DNA of 23,757 nucleotides. Source: an uncultured Eubacterium sp. (lineage in GTDB: Bacteria > Bacillota > Clostridia > Lachnospirales > Lachnospiraceae). Shown here piece after piece: positions 15,344 through 23,501 of this stretch. The DNA is taken from NCBI GenBank assembly GCA_934316925.1, contig CAKREC010000031.1, positions 1 to 23,757 on the forward strand, in the 5' to 3' direction. Made by a program: the position numbers and the translations under genes. Within the stretch, counting starts at the first letter, position 1. Every line of letters starts with the position of its first letter. The notes beneath the pieces were generated by a model, which saw only the letters and a list, made by a program, of their open reading frames with translations, searched no databases and was not told the origin of the DNA.

Positions 15344-16186
15344 ATGAAATTACACTTTACGAAAATGCATGGCACAGGAAATGACTATGTATATGTGAAT
15401 ACCTTTGAGGAAACGGTAGAGGATCCAAGTGCATTGGCTGTCCGTGTGAGTGACAGACATTTTGGTATTGGATCGGACGGATTGATTCTGGTCGCACCAT
15501 CCAAAGTGGCGGACTGCCGTATGATCATGTTTAATGCCGATGGATCTGAAGGTGCGATGTGCGGAAATGGTATTCGTTGTGTGGCGAAATATGCGTATGA
15601 ACATGGAATTGCGAAGGACACGCATATGACCGTGGAGACAAAAAGCGGGATCAAGACACTGGAGCTTACGGTAGAGGATGGCGTTGTTACCTATGTTCAG
15701 GTGAATATGGGGCAGGCAATTCTTGCACCGAAAGAAATTCCGGTTGATGCAGCAGGAGAAGATTTTGTGGCTAGACCTCTGCTTGTAGATGGCAGGGAAT
15801 ATACGGTGACCTGTGTTTCCATGGGCAATCCACATTGTGTTATTTTTACAGAAAATATCGACGATCTTGATCTGGAAAAGATCGGACCTGAGTTTGAGAA
15901 CCATCCGATGTTTCCTGACCGGATCAATACCGAGTTTGTAGAAGTCATAGACGACCATACGATTCGCATGCGGGTATGGGAGAGAGGATCCGGGGAGACG
16001 ATCTCCTGTGGCACGGGAACATGTGCGAGTACAGTAGCAGCAGTATTGAATGGATATTGCAAAAAAAATACAGAGGTTGAGGTCAATATACGGGGTGGCA
16101 AATTGTATGACACCTATCTGGAAAATGGTGAAGTTCTTATGAAAGGACCTGCTACAACTGTATTTGACGGAGAGATCAATCTATGA
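15344..16186 (+). CDS. dapF: Diaminopimelate epimerase
   Basis: A 280-residue cofactor-independent epimerase that converts LL- to meso-diaminopimelate for lysine and peptidoglycan. The two catalytic cysteines are visible as Cys73 in MCGNGIRC and Cys222 in SCGTGTCAS. The N-terminal FTKMHGTGNDYVYV (5-18) is the family signature. AGGAGG precedes the ATG and overlaps the end of the DUF1934 gene. Its stop overlaps the next start (ATGA), so the HD-GYP gene is translationally coupled to it. Confidence 0.97.
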   Translation: MKLHFTKMHGTGNDYVYVNTFEETVEDPSALAVRVSDRHFGIGSDGLILVAPSKVADCRMIMFNADGSEGAMCGNGIRCVAKYAYEHGIAKDTHMTVETKSGIKTLELTVEDGVVTYVQVNMGQAILAPKEIPVDAAGEDFVARPLLVDGREYTVTCVSMGNPHCVIFTENIDDLDLEKIGPEFENHPMFPDRINTEFVEVIDDHTIRMRVWERGSGETISCGTGTCASTVAAVLNGYCKKNTEVEVNIRGGKLYDTYLENGEVLMKGPATTVFDGEINL

Positions 16187-17196
16187 GATATATAAGCATA
16201 GACCAGGCAGAAGTAGGGATGGTAGTGGGAAAATCCATTTACAATGAGCAGGGAGCCGTTCTTGTAAATTATAAGGTTAAACTCACCAATAAATTGATCG
16301 AGCGGATGAAAGAAAAGGGACTTTCCGGATTTTACATTGAGGACACTTTGTCTTATGATATCCATGTGGAGGACATTATCAGTGAGTCTCTGGAAAAGAA
16401 AGCTGCCCAGGCTTTGCATAAAATGGATATTGATGAGGCTCTGGATGTTGCAAATGATATTACCGAAGAGCTGAGTACGAATGGTGAGATCAGTCTGAAT
16501 CTGGTCAGCTTGCGTACGAATTCGGATTATACATATAAGCATTCGATCAATGTTTCTGTTTTATCGGTTTTGATCGGTATGGGAACCGGCATGAAAAAAC
16601 CAATGTTAAAGGAGTTGGCAGCGTCTGGATTGCTGCACGATATTGGCAAGATCAATATTCCGTCTGACATATTAAATAAGCCGGGAGCGCTTACCGAGGA
16701 AGAATATGAACTGATCAAAAAACATTCCGAGATGGGTTATCAAAAGATCAAGGACAATGTGCTGATCAGTTCCAAAATAAAAATGGGTGTATATATGCAC
16801 CATGAAAATCTAAACGGCACTGGCTATCCATTGGGATTGCAGGATGACCAAATCTATACTTTTGCCAAGATCATCCATGTGGCGGATGTGTATGATGCGA
16901 TCACCAGCAAACGTGTGTATAAAAAAGCGCAGGCGCCTGCAGAGGCAATTGATTTTTTACAGAAAAATGTTGGTACTATGTTTGAAAAACAGCTGGTGGA
17001 TGCGTTTATTAAATACGTTCCGGTGTATCCAAAAGGAAGAAATATCATTCTTTCCGGAGAACGGATTGCCGTCGTTGTGGAAAACCGCCAGGAAAATACA
17101 TTGCGGCCAATCGTGCGGTATCTGGATACTGAGGAAACGGTAGACCTCAGTCAACCGGAGTTTGAAGAAATTGAAATATTAGGATTTGAAGAATAA
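16183..17196 (+). CDS. HD-GYP domain protein, probable cyclic-di-GMP phosphodiesterase
   Basis: A 337-residue cytoplasmic protein. Residues 1-60 form an N-terminal sensor-like segment, resembling the DUF3391-type lead of many HD-GYP proteins, and 105-250 the HD-GYP domain. Metal and catalytic residues look intact: His120, HDIGK at 152-156, His181, HHENLNGTGYP at 206-216 (His206, His207, and GYP at 214-216), and HVADVYDAITSKR (Asp235, Asp238). A C-terminal beta-rich tail of about 70 residues follows. No receiver or PAS domain is attached. The ATG overlaps the dapF TGA by four bases, with GGAGA about 10 bases upstream. Activity on c-di-GMP is inferred from the family. Confidence 0.92.
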   Translation: MRYISIDQAEVGMVVGKSIYNEQGAVLVNYKVKLTNKLIERMKEKGLSGFYIEDTLSYDIHVEDIISESLEKKAAQALHKMDIDEALDVANDITEELSTNGEISLNLVSLRTNSDYTYKHSINVSVLSVLIGMGTGMKKPMLKELAASGLLHDIGKINIPSDILNKPGALTEEEYELIKKHSEMGYQKIKDNVLISSKIKMGVYMHHENLNGTGYPLGLQDDQIYTFAKIIHVADVYDAITSKRVYKKAQAPAEAIDFLQKNVGTMFEKQLVDAFIKYVPVYPKGRNIILSGERIAVVVENRQENTLRPIVRYLDTEETVDLSQPEFEEIEILGFEE

Positions 17197-17228
17197 CCGG
17201 GGATGCTTAAAGCAATCCCTGGGTTTTT
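17197..17228 (+). terminator. Terminator of the ddl-dapF-HD-GYP operon
   Basis: CCGGGGAT (17197-17204) pairs with ATCCCTGG (17215-17222) with one G-U wobble; two further pairs and a one-base bulge close a small loop, then GTTTTT. It begins directly after the HD-GYP stop and overlaps the last codons of the convergent AEC gene. Confidence 0.7.
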
Positions 17229-18148
17229 AACAGAAAGATCCAAAGCGTGAGTGTGATCGATGATAATAATGTGGTAAGAACGATAATACTGGAAGTGAGA
17301 ATGCTGTCATTTCCAGTATTTTTTGCCATAATGTAGCTGGAAACTGTTGTTGGGGATCCCAGCATGATCACAATGGCCATCAACTCCTGATTCCGATAGC
17401 CGAAAAATACGGCGAGAGGAAGGAACAGACTACAGAGCAGGATCAATTTTATGAACGATGCCACGATCGTTGGCTTGATGCGTTTGATCGCCTGACGCCC
17501 CTGAAATGTGGCACCGATAGAGATCAGTGCCAGCGGAGTTGCTGTGGCAGCAACACTGTTGATGGATTTGTTAATGATCGTAGGAAACTGAACATTAAAA
17601 AAAGCAAAAGGAAGGGCGATCAGGATGCCCAGTAAGATCGGGTTCTTGAAAATTGACAATATTGTTTTGCCAAATTTCTGATGTTTGTCCCGTTTTTCGC
17701 CTTTTAACGTGAGGATGATCACGGCAAAAATATTGAACAATGGAACAGCACCAACGATCATAAGAGGTGCCATTCCAGCGCCGTTATACATGTTGTCAAT
17801 AAAGGCAAGACCGAGAATCGCGGCACTGCTTCGATAAGATGCCTGAATAAAAGCTCCTTTTTCTGACTCGTCTTTCATAAAAAGTTCGGTAAGACCCCAA
17901 ATGGTGAGGATGATAAAGAGCGTTACGAAAAAGCAGAAAAGGACATAACCGATATTAAAGTTTTCCCGCAGATTATTTTCAGTCAGATCTTTAAAGACCA
18001 GAACAGGCAGGGCAACATTGAACACATAACGGTCTGCAACTTTCGTAAAATGCTCATCAATGATCCCAACGCGCATTAAAAACTTGCCCAGGATGATCAA
18101 TATAAAAATAGGGCAAGTGGCATTTAAACTATATATAAAATTTGACAT
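17207..18148 (-). CDS. AEC (auxin efflux carrier) family transporter
   Basis: A 313-residue integral membrane protein with about ten hydrophobic segments arranged as two similar halves split by a charged cytoplasmic loop near residue 160 (LKGEKRDKHQKFGK). Bacterial AEC proteins export or import small carboxylates such as malate, malonate or lactate; the substrate here cannot be read from sequence. MLGSPTTVSSYIMAKN in the second half is the conserved discontinuous-helix region. The start at 18148 has GGAGG upstream; the in-frame TTG at 18166 would include it. Single-gene unit, divergent from araD. Confidence 0.87.
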   Translation of the reverse strand: MSNFIYSLNATCPIFILIILGKFLMRVGIIDEHFTKVADRYVFNVALPVLVFKDLTENNLRENFNIGYVLFCFFVTLFIILTIWGLTELFMKDESEKGAFIQASYRSSAAILGLAFIDNMYNGAGMAPLMIVGAVPLFNIFAVIILTLKGEKRDKHQKFGKTILSIFKNPILLGILIALPFAFFNVQFPTIINKSINSVAATATPLALISIGATFQGRQAIKRIKPTIVASFIKLILLCSLFLPLAVFFGYRNQELMAIVIMLGSPTTVSSYIMAKNTGNDSILTSSIIVLTTLLSSITLTLWIFLLKTQGLL

Positions 18149-18201
18149 AATAAAATCCTCCTGCAAATATGTAACGACTCCCCGCGTTCACTCCGCCTAT
18201 C

Positions 18202-18210
18202 ATTCTACCA
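18202..18210 (-). promoter_or_regulatory. Extended -10 promoter of the AEC gene
   Basis: On the minus strand TGGTAGAAT (18210-18202) is an extended -10 element with TAGAAT matching TATAAT at five of six positions, about 54 bases before the start. The -35 (TTTTCC at 17 bp) is poor, as allowed for extended -10 promoters. Confidence 0.45.
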
Positions 18211-18234
18211 CAAGTTCCTTTCTCGGAAAAGTGG

Positions 18235-18263
18235 TTTACATTCATATCAAAACTGGTTATAAT
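18235..18263 (+). promoter_or_regulatory. Strong promoter of araD
   Basis: TTTACA (18235-18240), exactly 17 bp, TATAAT (18258-18263): eleven of twelve consensus positions. The leader is about 50 bases and carries a short repeat of TTTTTATCAG before the GGAGG. Confidence 0.82.
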
Positions 18264-18322
18264 GAAACCATATAAGGAACATGATAGTTTTTTATCAGTT
18301 TTTATCAGAATTGGAGGAAATT

Positions 18323-19012
18323 ATGTTAGAGCAGTTAAAAAAAGAAGTATACGAAGCAAACATGGAACTTCAGGAAAAAGGATTAGTTATTTACACATGG
18401 GGAAATGTTAGTGGAATCGATCGTGAGCACAACTATGTGGTTATTAAGCCAAGTGGTGTAGAATATGATGAATTGACACCAGATGACATGGTAGTTGTTG
18501 ACTTTGATCAGAACGTGATCGAAGGTAAGTATCGTCCATCTTCTGATACGGCTACTCACATTGAGTTATATAAAGCATATCCTACATTAGCTGGTGTTGT
18601 ACATACACATTCTACATGGGCAGTTACCTTTGCTCAGGCTGGTATGTCGATTCCTGCATTAGGAACTACTCACGCTGACTATTTTTATGGTGACATTCCA
18701 TGCACCAGAGATCTGACAGCAGAGGAGATCAATCTGGACTATGAAAGAAATACCGGTCTTGTTATCATTGAGACGATCGGCGACAAGGATCCATTGGAAG
18801 TTCCTGGCATCGTAGTAAAGAACCACGGACCTTTCACATGGGGTACTTCTCCAGCCAACGCTGTTTACAATGCCGTTGTACTTGACAAGGTTGCTGAGAT
18901 GGCTCACCATACGCTTACTTTGAATCCACGCGTAGCAGGTGCTCCACAGTATCTGATGGACAAGCATTATTTCAGAAAACATGGTGCAAACGCATACTAC
19001 GGACAGAACTAG
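18323..19012 (+). CDS. araD: L-ribulose-5-phosphate 4-epimerase
   Basis: A 229-residue class II aldolase-fold enzyme that converts L-ribulose-5-phosphate to D-xylulose-5-phosphate. Zinc ligands match E. coli AraD: His94 and His96 in VVHTHS and His168 in KNHG; Asp75 (SSDTATH) and catalytic Asp119 (THADYF) are present, as is a C-terminal Tyr pair. GGAGG lies 8 bases before the start at 18323. It stands alone, with no araA or araB nearby, and has a near-consensus promoter, so it may serve another pentose or ascorbate-type route as UlaF or SgbE do. Wobble positions seem richer in T/A than its neighbours, compatible with high expression. Confidence 0.92.
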   Translation: MLEQLKKEVYEANMELQEKGLVIYTWGNVSGIDREHNYVVIKPSGVEYDELTPDDMVVVDFDQNVIEGKYRPSSDTATHIELYKAYPTLAGVVHTHSTWAVTFAQAGMSIPALGTTHADYFYGDIPCTRDLTAEEINLDYERNTGLVIIETIGDKDPLEVPGIVVKNHGPFTWGTSPANAVYNAVVLDKVAEMAHHTLTLNPRVAGAPQYLMDKHYFRKHGANAYYGQN

Positions 19013-20295
19013 TTTTTGGGCGGCCGGATCTCTCTCCGGCATTTTACCAAAAGATAGACCGAGGGGATCAGGAGCAGCAGATTGATGCAGTCTGTCAGTT
19101 CCCACACCAGGGTAAGTGGCAGGATCCCGCCTACAAAAATCATAATGAGATAAAAGGTCAGATAGATTATCTGGCCTTTTTTAAATAAAAAGGAAAAACC
19201 CTCCATGCCTAAATAACTCCAGCCGACTAAAGTGGCAAGAGCAAAGGAAAAGATGGCGACAGCCAGAATTTCATCGCCCCAGAAAGGGAGAGCGGAAAAG
19301 GCGGCGGCACACAGAGAGCCGGGAGAGTATAGATTCCATGTTCCCACATATTCAATCTGATAAGCCACCAGCATGATGCCAGTCACGGCACATAGTACGA
19401 CGGTGTCCCAAAAAGAGGCACTCATGGATACTAATCCTTGTTGCTGGGGCTTTTTTTCGTCACAATTTCCCGCTATAATACCCGCAGTTCCAAGACCTGC
19501 TTCATTGGTAAAAAGACCGCGTGCTACACCATATCGAAGGGCTTCTTTCATGGTGAAACCGGTCAGTCCGCCGGCAATTGGTGCAACTCCAAATGCTTCT
19601 TTTACAATCGTGGACAGGGCAGCAGGAACATAGGAGCGATGCAGGATCAGATAGAGAATACATCCCCCTAAAAAAAATATTGCCATGGTCGGAACAACAG
19701 CCATGGAAAATTTTTCAATCCAGTGCCTGCCCTGTATGAGGATCAGTCCGACTAAAAATGCGGTAGCAATGGCAGAAATGGCAGGCGGTATCTGAAAGAC
19801 CTGGTTGAGACTGTCGGTGATCGCATTGCTCTGGGTTGTGCAGCCGATACAAAAGGCAGACAAGCAAAGGGCGAGGCTATATAAAAGAGCGAAAAATTTC
19901 TTTTTCAGATGATTGTTCAGGATCCGGATAGGGCCAGTCTGGTATTTGGCGGAAAGATAAGTTTCTGCATATGTGGTTGCCATTCCGAACAGGCCGGTGA
20001 CCCAGCACCAGAATACGGCGCCGGGGCCACCGAGATACACGGCAGTGGAGATACCAACAATATTTCCGGTGCCAAGTGTAGCTGCCAATGTTGTCGTGAG
20101 AGAGCCAAAAGCAGAAAAGCGGTGATCGTGGCTGCTTCGTTCCGGGGAAGAGTCCGACAGGGAAAAACGGATTCCTTTACCGATATGTTTTTGCACAAAC
20201 CCAAGGTGGAATGTGAAATAAATATGTAGACCTAAAAGCAGAAAAATCACAGGGCCACTCCACAAAAATTGATTGAAATGGTATAAAAAGTTCAT
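19009..20295 (-). CDS. Alanine/glycine:cation symporter (AGCS family)
   Basis: A 428-residue membrane transporter of the AGCS family, which takes up alanine or glycine with Na+ or H+. Around eleven hydrophobic helices are visible. Family signatures are [25 protein letters not shown] in outline (key residues GTGNIVG and GGPG), [16 protein letters not shown], and [12 protein letters not shown]. The start at 20295 is preferred because upstream in-frame sequence runs over the divergent CHR promoter and gene and has no transporter character; the ribosome binding site GGA is weak. Its end overlaps the araD stop by four bases. Amino-acid specificity is inferred from the family. Confidence 0.9.
   Translation of the reverse strand: MNFLYHFNQFLWSGPVIFLLLGLHIYFTFHLGFVQKHIGKGIRFSLSDSSPERSSHDHRFSAFGSLTTTLAATLGTGNIVGISTAVYLGGPGAVFWCWVTGLFGMATTYAETYLSAKYQTGPIRILNNHLKKKFFALLYSLALCLSAFCIGCTTQSNAITDSLNQVFQIPPAISAIATAFLVGLILIQGRHWIEKFSMAVVPTMAIFFLGGCILYLILHRSYVPAALSTIVKEAFGVAPIAGGLTGFTMKEALRYGVARGLFTNEAGLGTAGIIAGNCDEKKPQQQGLVSMSASFWDTVVLCAVTGIMLVAYQIEYVGTWNLYSPGSLCAAAFSALPFWGDEILAVAIFSFALATLVGWSYLGMEGFSFLFKKGQIIYLTFYLIMIFVGGILPLTLVWELTDCINLLLLIPSVYLLVKCRREIRPPKN
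19023..19045 (+). terminator. Terminator of araD
   Basis: GCCGGA (19023-19028) and TCCGGC (19035-19040) form a perfect 6-bp stem with a 6-base loop, followed by ATTTT. The T tract is short. It lies inside the 3' end of the convergent symporter gene. Confidence 0.5.
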
Positions 20296-20326
20296 GAAAA
20301 ATCCAGCTTTTTTGCTATAGTATATT

Positions 20327-20355
20327 CCTATATAGCTTGTATTTATCACTGGCAA
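20327..20355 (-). promoter_or_regulatory. Candidate promoter of the AGCS gene
   Basis: On the minus strand TTGCCA (20355-20350), 17 bp, TATAGG (20332-20327). The -35 matches five of six and the -10 four of six. The -35 overlaps the left arm of the inverted repeat at 20354-20363. Confidence 0.4.
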
Positions 20356-20407
20356 TAGTAATAATAAATTTGACTTTTTACCCCACATAGCCTTAAATAT
20401 TACTATT
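20354..20407. repeat. Perfect 10-bp inverted repeat bracketing the CHR promoter
   Basis: AATAGTAATA (20354-20363) and TATTACTATT (20398-20407) are exact reverse complements, 34 bases apart. One arm lies upstream of the -35 and one overlaps the end of the -10 of the CHR gene promoter; the left arm also touches the divergent symporter -35. It may be a split operator; AT-rich chance similarity cannot be excluded. Confidence 0.5.
20370..20398 (+). promoter_or_regulatory. Candidate promoter of the CHR transporter gene
   Basis: TTGACT (20370-20375), 17 bp, TTAAAT (20393-20398). The -35 matches five of six and the -10 four of six; the leader is about 27 bases. Confidence 0.45.
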
Positions 20408-20431
20408 AAAGAAAGAGAGTTGAAGGCACAA

Positions 20432-21895
20432 ATGGCAAAACTTAGCAAGTTGATCTTATCGATGCTGAAAGTCGGTGTTATCGGCTTCGGCGGTGGGAAT
20501 GCACTGATTCCTGTCATTGAGCAGGAAGTTGTGAAAGAGAAAAAACTGATCACAAAAGATGAATATGATAAAGACATTGTAGCGGCAACGCTGACGCCGG
20601 GGGCATTGCCTGTGGAACTGGCTTCCGGTGTTGGGTTTCAATGTGCCGGTGTAAAGGGAATGATCGCCGGTGGTGTCATGATGGCGTTACCGGGAGCTGT
20701 AATTACTGTCATTTTGCTGTCTGTACTGGGACAGTTGGATACCGCAATCTTAAAGCAGATCCAATATGCGTCGATCGGTATTACCGCATTTATCATGTGC
20801 CTGTTGACACAATATATCAGTGGCACCGTGAAAGCTTTTCGTTATTCGAAAAAACGATGGATCGTATTTGTGGTGATCGCGGGTGTATTTTTACTTAGTG
20901 CCGGCAAAAATCTTTATGGGATTTTTCAGGTTGACCGGACTCCAATCCTCAGTGTCTCTACTGTTAACGTTTTGCTGGTTGCCTTTTTTGCAATATTGTA
21001 TACACAGTGCCGGTTTTCGGCTTTGAACATTGTAGTAACTGCGCTCGTAGGCGGCAGCTACCTTTTGTGTGTAGGAAAGGCGCAGGTATTTGCAAGGCTT
21101 TTGGGAGCGGGAGTAAATGATGGAATTACTGCCGTGACAGCGGTAGCAATGCTGCTGCTTTCGATCCTTGGTCTGTACTGGGGAGGAAAAGGCAAAACGA
21201 AAAAAGGAGCGGTAGAATTCCGGCCGATCGCGAAAAAAATCTGTGTATGGATCCTGTTTTTTGTTATTTTGTCAATACCGGCACTGTTCTTTGTTTCCGG
21301 GCAGGTTGTACGTTTTGATGGACATGGACTGTTGTCCTCTTTCATGTCATTTGGCGGCGGCGATGCTTATCTGACAATCGCAGATGGCTTGTTTGTGCCG
21401 GACTATATTGGAGAGAATGAATTTTACAATCATCTGGTTCTGATCGTTAATGTGCTGCCGGGGTCCATTTTATGTAAAACGCTGACTGGTGTTGGATACA
21501 GCTTTGGCGTAACGGTCAGTGGTGGCAGCATGATTGCCGGTGTCTGGATGGCGCTGGCCGGCTTTGCCTGCAGTGTGGCAGCTTCATGTGGTGTATTTTA
21601 TCTGATCTTTCATGCGTATGAATGGCTGGAGTGCATGAGTGTATTCTGCATTGTCAAAAAATCGATCCGTGTGATCGTTTCCGGACTGCTTCTGACGGTT
21701 ATGACCGGACTGATCAAATCAGGGATGGCAACGAACAGCAATCCGGATCTTCCGTGGTTCACGGTTTTACTTATGATCTTTGGTATTTATATCATCAATA
21801 TGATTCTGTTGCAAAAAACAAAAAGCAAAAACCTTGCATTAATTGTAATATCCCTTATAATATCTATGTCGTTAAGTAATTTTATTGGTATTTAG
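20432..21895 (+). CDS. Two-domain CHR (chromate ion transporter) family protein
   Basis: A 487-residue membrane protein with two CHR halves in one chain. The first half has GFGGGNA (18-24) and LTPGALP (54-60); the second has SFGGGDA (306-312) and VLPGSIL (341-347). A longer-than-usual hydrophobic middle (about 110-250) and a charged loop (GGKGKTKKGA, 251-260) separate them. CHR proteins move oxyanions, and ChrA exports chromate; Clostridia often encode the halves as two short genes. The start at 20432 has AAGG 7 bases upstream; an in-frame TTG at 20420 is a possible alternative. It is 26 bases before the DUF5662 gene, and the sulfate-activation genes follow. The transported ion is not determined. 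Confidence 0.87.
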   Translation: MAKLSKLILSMLKVGVIGFGGGNALIPVIEQEVVKEKKLITKDEYDKDIVAATLTPGALPVELASGVGFQCAGVKGMIAGGVMMALPGAVITVILLSVLGQLDTAILKQIQYASIGITAFIMCLLTQYISGTVKAFRYSKKRWIVFVVIAGVFLLSAGKNLYGIFQVDRTPILSVSTVNVLLVAFFAILYTQCRFSALNIVVTALVGGSYLLCVGKAQVFARLLGAGVNDGITAVTAVAMLLLSILGLYWGGKGKTKKGAVEFRPIAKKICVWILFFVILSIPALFFVSGQVVRFDGHGLLSSFMSFGGGDAYLTIADGLFVPDYIGENEFYNHLVLIVNVLPGSILCKTLTGVGYSFGVTVSGGSMIAGVWMALAGFACSVAASCGVFYLIFHAYEWLECMSVFCIVKKSIRVIVSGLLLTVMTGLIKSGMATNSNPDLPWFTVLLMIFGIYIINMILLQKTKSKNLALIVISLIISMSLSNFIGI

Positions 21896-21921
21896 AAGAT
21901 ATAGATAGAGAGGGTACAAAC

Positions 21922-22476
21922 GTGCATATTTGGAAACATTTTTCAACCATAACAAGACACCGTCATAAAGTGATCGCGCATTGCTTTAAGGCGGGTATAT
22001 TCTGGCAGGGATTATTTCATGACCTGTCGAAGTATAGCCCCACTGAATTTATTCCTGGGGCTATTAATTATTTAGGGGATAAAAGTCCAAACGAAAAAGA
22101 GAGAGAACGATTTGGGTATTCGAGGGCATGGCTTCATCATCAGGGCCGGAATAAGCATCATTTTGAGTATTGGGTTGATTACAATCCGAAATTGAACCGG
22201 AAAGAACCGGTTCCTATGCCAACCAAATATCTGATCGAGATGTTCTGCGACCGGGTAGCCGCAAGTAAGATCTATTACGGAAAAGATTATGACGAAAACA
22301 AACCGTTTGAATATTTTGACAAGGGCCGGAGCCGGCGCTGGATGCATCAGGAGACATCCGACCGGCTGGAGGCTTTGCTTGTTATGCTCCGTGATAAAGG
22401 GGAAAAGGAGACTTTTTATTATATCAAGCATGTAGTCTGTAAAGAGGGGAAAAAGGACAAAGCTACCTGGAAATAA
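21922..22476 (+). CDS. DUF5662 protein with HD-like metal-site pattern
   Basis: A 184-residue soluble protein resembling the DUF5662 family, which has no assigned function. It shows an ordered histidine/aspartate series like HD-domain phosphohydrolases: His20, HD at 33-34 (FHDLSKYSP), HH at 72-73 (WLHHQGRNKHH), HH at 79-80 and Asp110 (MFCDRVAASKIYYG). It is rich in aromatic and basic residues and has no membrane segment. The start is a GTG at 21922 with AGAGGG upstream; no ATG fits. Co-transcribed with the CHR gene by spacing. The HD comparison is my inference from the residue pattern. Confidence 0.8.
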   Translation: MHIWKHFSTITRHRHKVIAHCFKAGIFWQGLFHDLSKYSPTEFIPGAINYLGDKSPNEKERERFGYSRAWLHHQGRNKHHFEYWVDYNPKLNRKEPVPMPTKYLIEMFCDRVAASKIYYGKDYDENKPFEYFDKGRSRRWMHQETSDRLEALLVMLRDKGEKETFYYIKHVVCKEGKKDKATWK

Positions 22477-22522
22477 CGGGAAGAACACGACATGTTTTTG
22501 TCATATTTCCGCCATTTTTTTT
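22469..22522 (+). terminator. Weak candidate terminator before cysD
   Basis: GGAAATA (22469-22475) and TATTTCC (22504-22510) form a 7-bp outer stem around a smaller GACA/TGTC hairpin (22489-22502), followed after four bases by eight T. The outer arm includes the end of the DUF5662 coding sequence. AU-rich and open, so only a tentative call. The rest of the gap to cysD (to 22607) shows no clear promoter. Confidence 0.3.
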
Positions 22523-22607
22523 CCATTTTCTAGACAAATTATTTCCATAAAAAGCTGATATTATCCAATCATCAAAATGCGTTTTCGCGATGAATGGAGG
22601 AATATCA

Positions 22608-23489
22608 GTGGATCACTTAGATATGCTGGAATACAAAAGTGTACATATTTTGCGGGAAGCGTATAGTGAGTTGGGAAATTTATGCATGCTCTGGTCGATC
22701 GGTAAAGATTCTACCGTATTGCTCTGGCTGGCAAGAAAGGCTTTTTTTGGTCATGTGCCGATTCCACTTGTGCACATTGACACACATCACAAGATTCCGG
22801 AGATGATCGAGTACCGGGACCGGCTGGCTGCAGAGTGGAATCTGGATATGATTTACGGTGAGAATACGGAGGCTTTAGAGAAAAAGCAGACTTTCCCGGA
22901 TGGAAATGTATCTCATGTTGAATGTTGCATGAAGTTAAAGACAGAAGCATTAACCAATACCCTGAACGCGAGCTGGCCAAGATACCGTTTTAATCACAGC
23001 AAGGGAATCTATGAAAAAGATACAAACTGTGAGCCTTATACCGGTGTCATTGTAGGAGCTAGGGCGGATGAAGAGGGCAGTCGTTCCAAGGAACGATATT
23101 TTTCACCAAGAGATAAAAATAATGATTGGGATATTGCCGATCAGCCACCGGAGTTCTGGAATCAGTACAAGACGGATTGGGCACCGGGTACACATGTACG
23201 CGTGCATCCGCTTTTGGACTGGACCGAACTGGACGTGTGGGAATATATTGAAAGAGAGAACATTCCGGTTGTTCCTCTTTATTTTGACCAGGGAAACGGC
23301 ACCAGATACCGTTCACTTGGTTGTGGACCATGTACAACACCTGTTCAATCAACAGCAAAAAATGTCAGAGAAGTTATTGAAGAATTAAAGACGGGCAAAT
23401 TTGCCAATATCGCAGAACGTTCCGGCCGGGCACAGGATCAGGAAGCCGGAGGCGGTTTGGAAGAACTTCGACGAAACGGATATATGTAG
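22608..23489 (+). CDS. cysD: Sulfate adenylyltransferase subunit 2
   Basis: A 293-residue PP-loop ATP pyrophosphatase, the catalytic subunit that forms adenosine 5'-phosphosulfate from ATP and sulfate with the CysN GTPase. The PP-loop SIGKDST (about 30-36) is followed by [43 protein letters not shown] and [10 protein letters not shown], all typical of CysD. The start is the GTG at 22608, with GGAGG 7 bases upstream, giving the usual MDHLDMLE N-terminus; the ATG at 22590 would include the ribosome binding site. Length is normal. cysN begins 12 bases after its stop. Confidence 0.95.
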   Translation: MDHLDMLEYKSVHILREAYSELGNLCMLWSIGKDSTVLLWLARKAFFGHVPIPLVHIDTHHKIPEMIEYRDRLAAEWNLDMIYGENTEALEKKQTFPDGNVSHVECCMKLKTEALTNTLNASWPRYRFNHSKGIYEKDTNCEPYTGVIVGARADEEGSRSKERYFSPRDKNNDWDIADQPPEFWNQYKTDWAPGTHVRVHPLLDWTELDVWEYIERENIPVVPLYFDQGNGTRYRSLGCGPCTTPVQSTAKNVREVIEELKTGKFANIAERSGRAQDQEAGGGLEELRRNGYM

Positions 23490-23501
23490 CAGGAGGTTGT
23501 C

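Noticed and set aside
15350..15958. Long antisense open frame opposite dapF
   Set aside because: Histidine/isoleucine-rich composition of an antisense shadow, no ribosome binding site, and fully overlapped by an unmistakable gene. Similar long antisense frames at 10228-10677 and 4820-5320 were dropped for the same reason.
20296..20577. N-terminal extension of the AGCS symporter reading frame
   Set aside because: The extra 94 codons run antisense through the CHR promoter and gene start, lack a ribosome binding site and do not resemble a transporter; the ATG at 20295 gives the normal family N-terminus.
22477..22607. SAM, T-box or cysteine-type leader before cysD
   Set aside because: The gap is short and AT-rich, with no T-box sequence, S-box core or convincing structured element.
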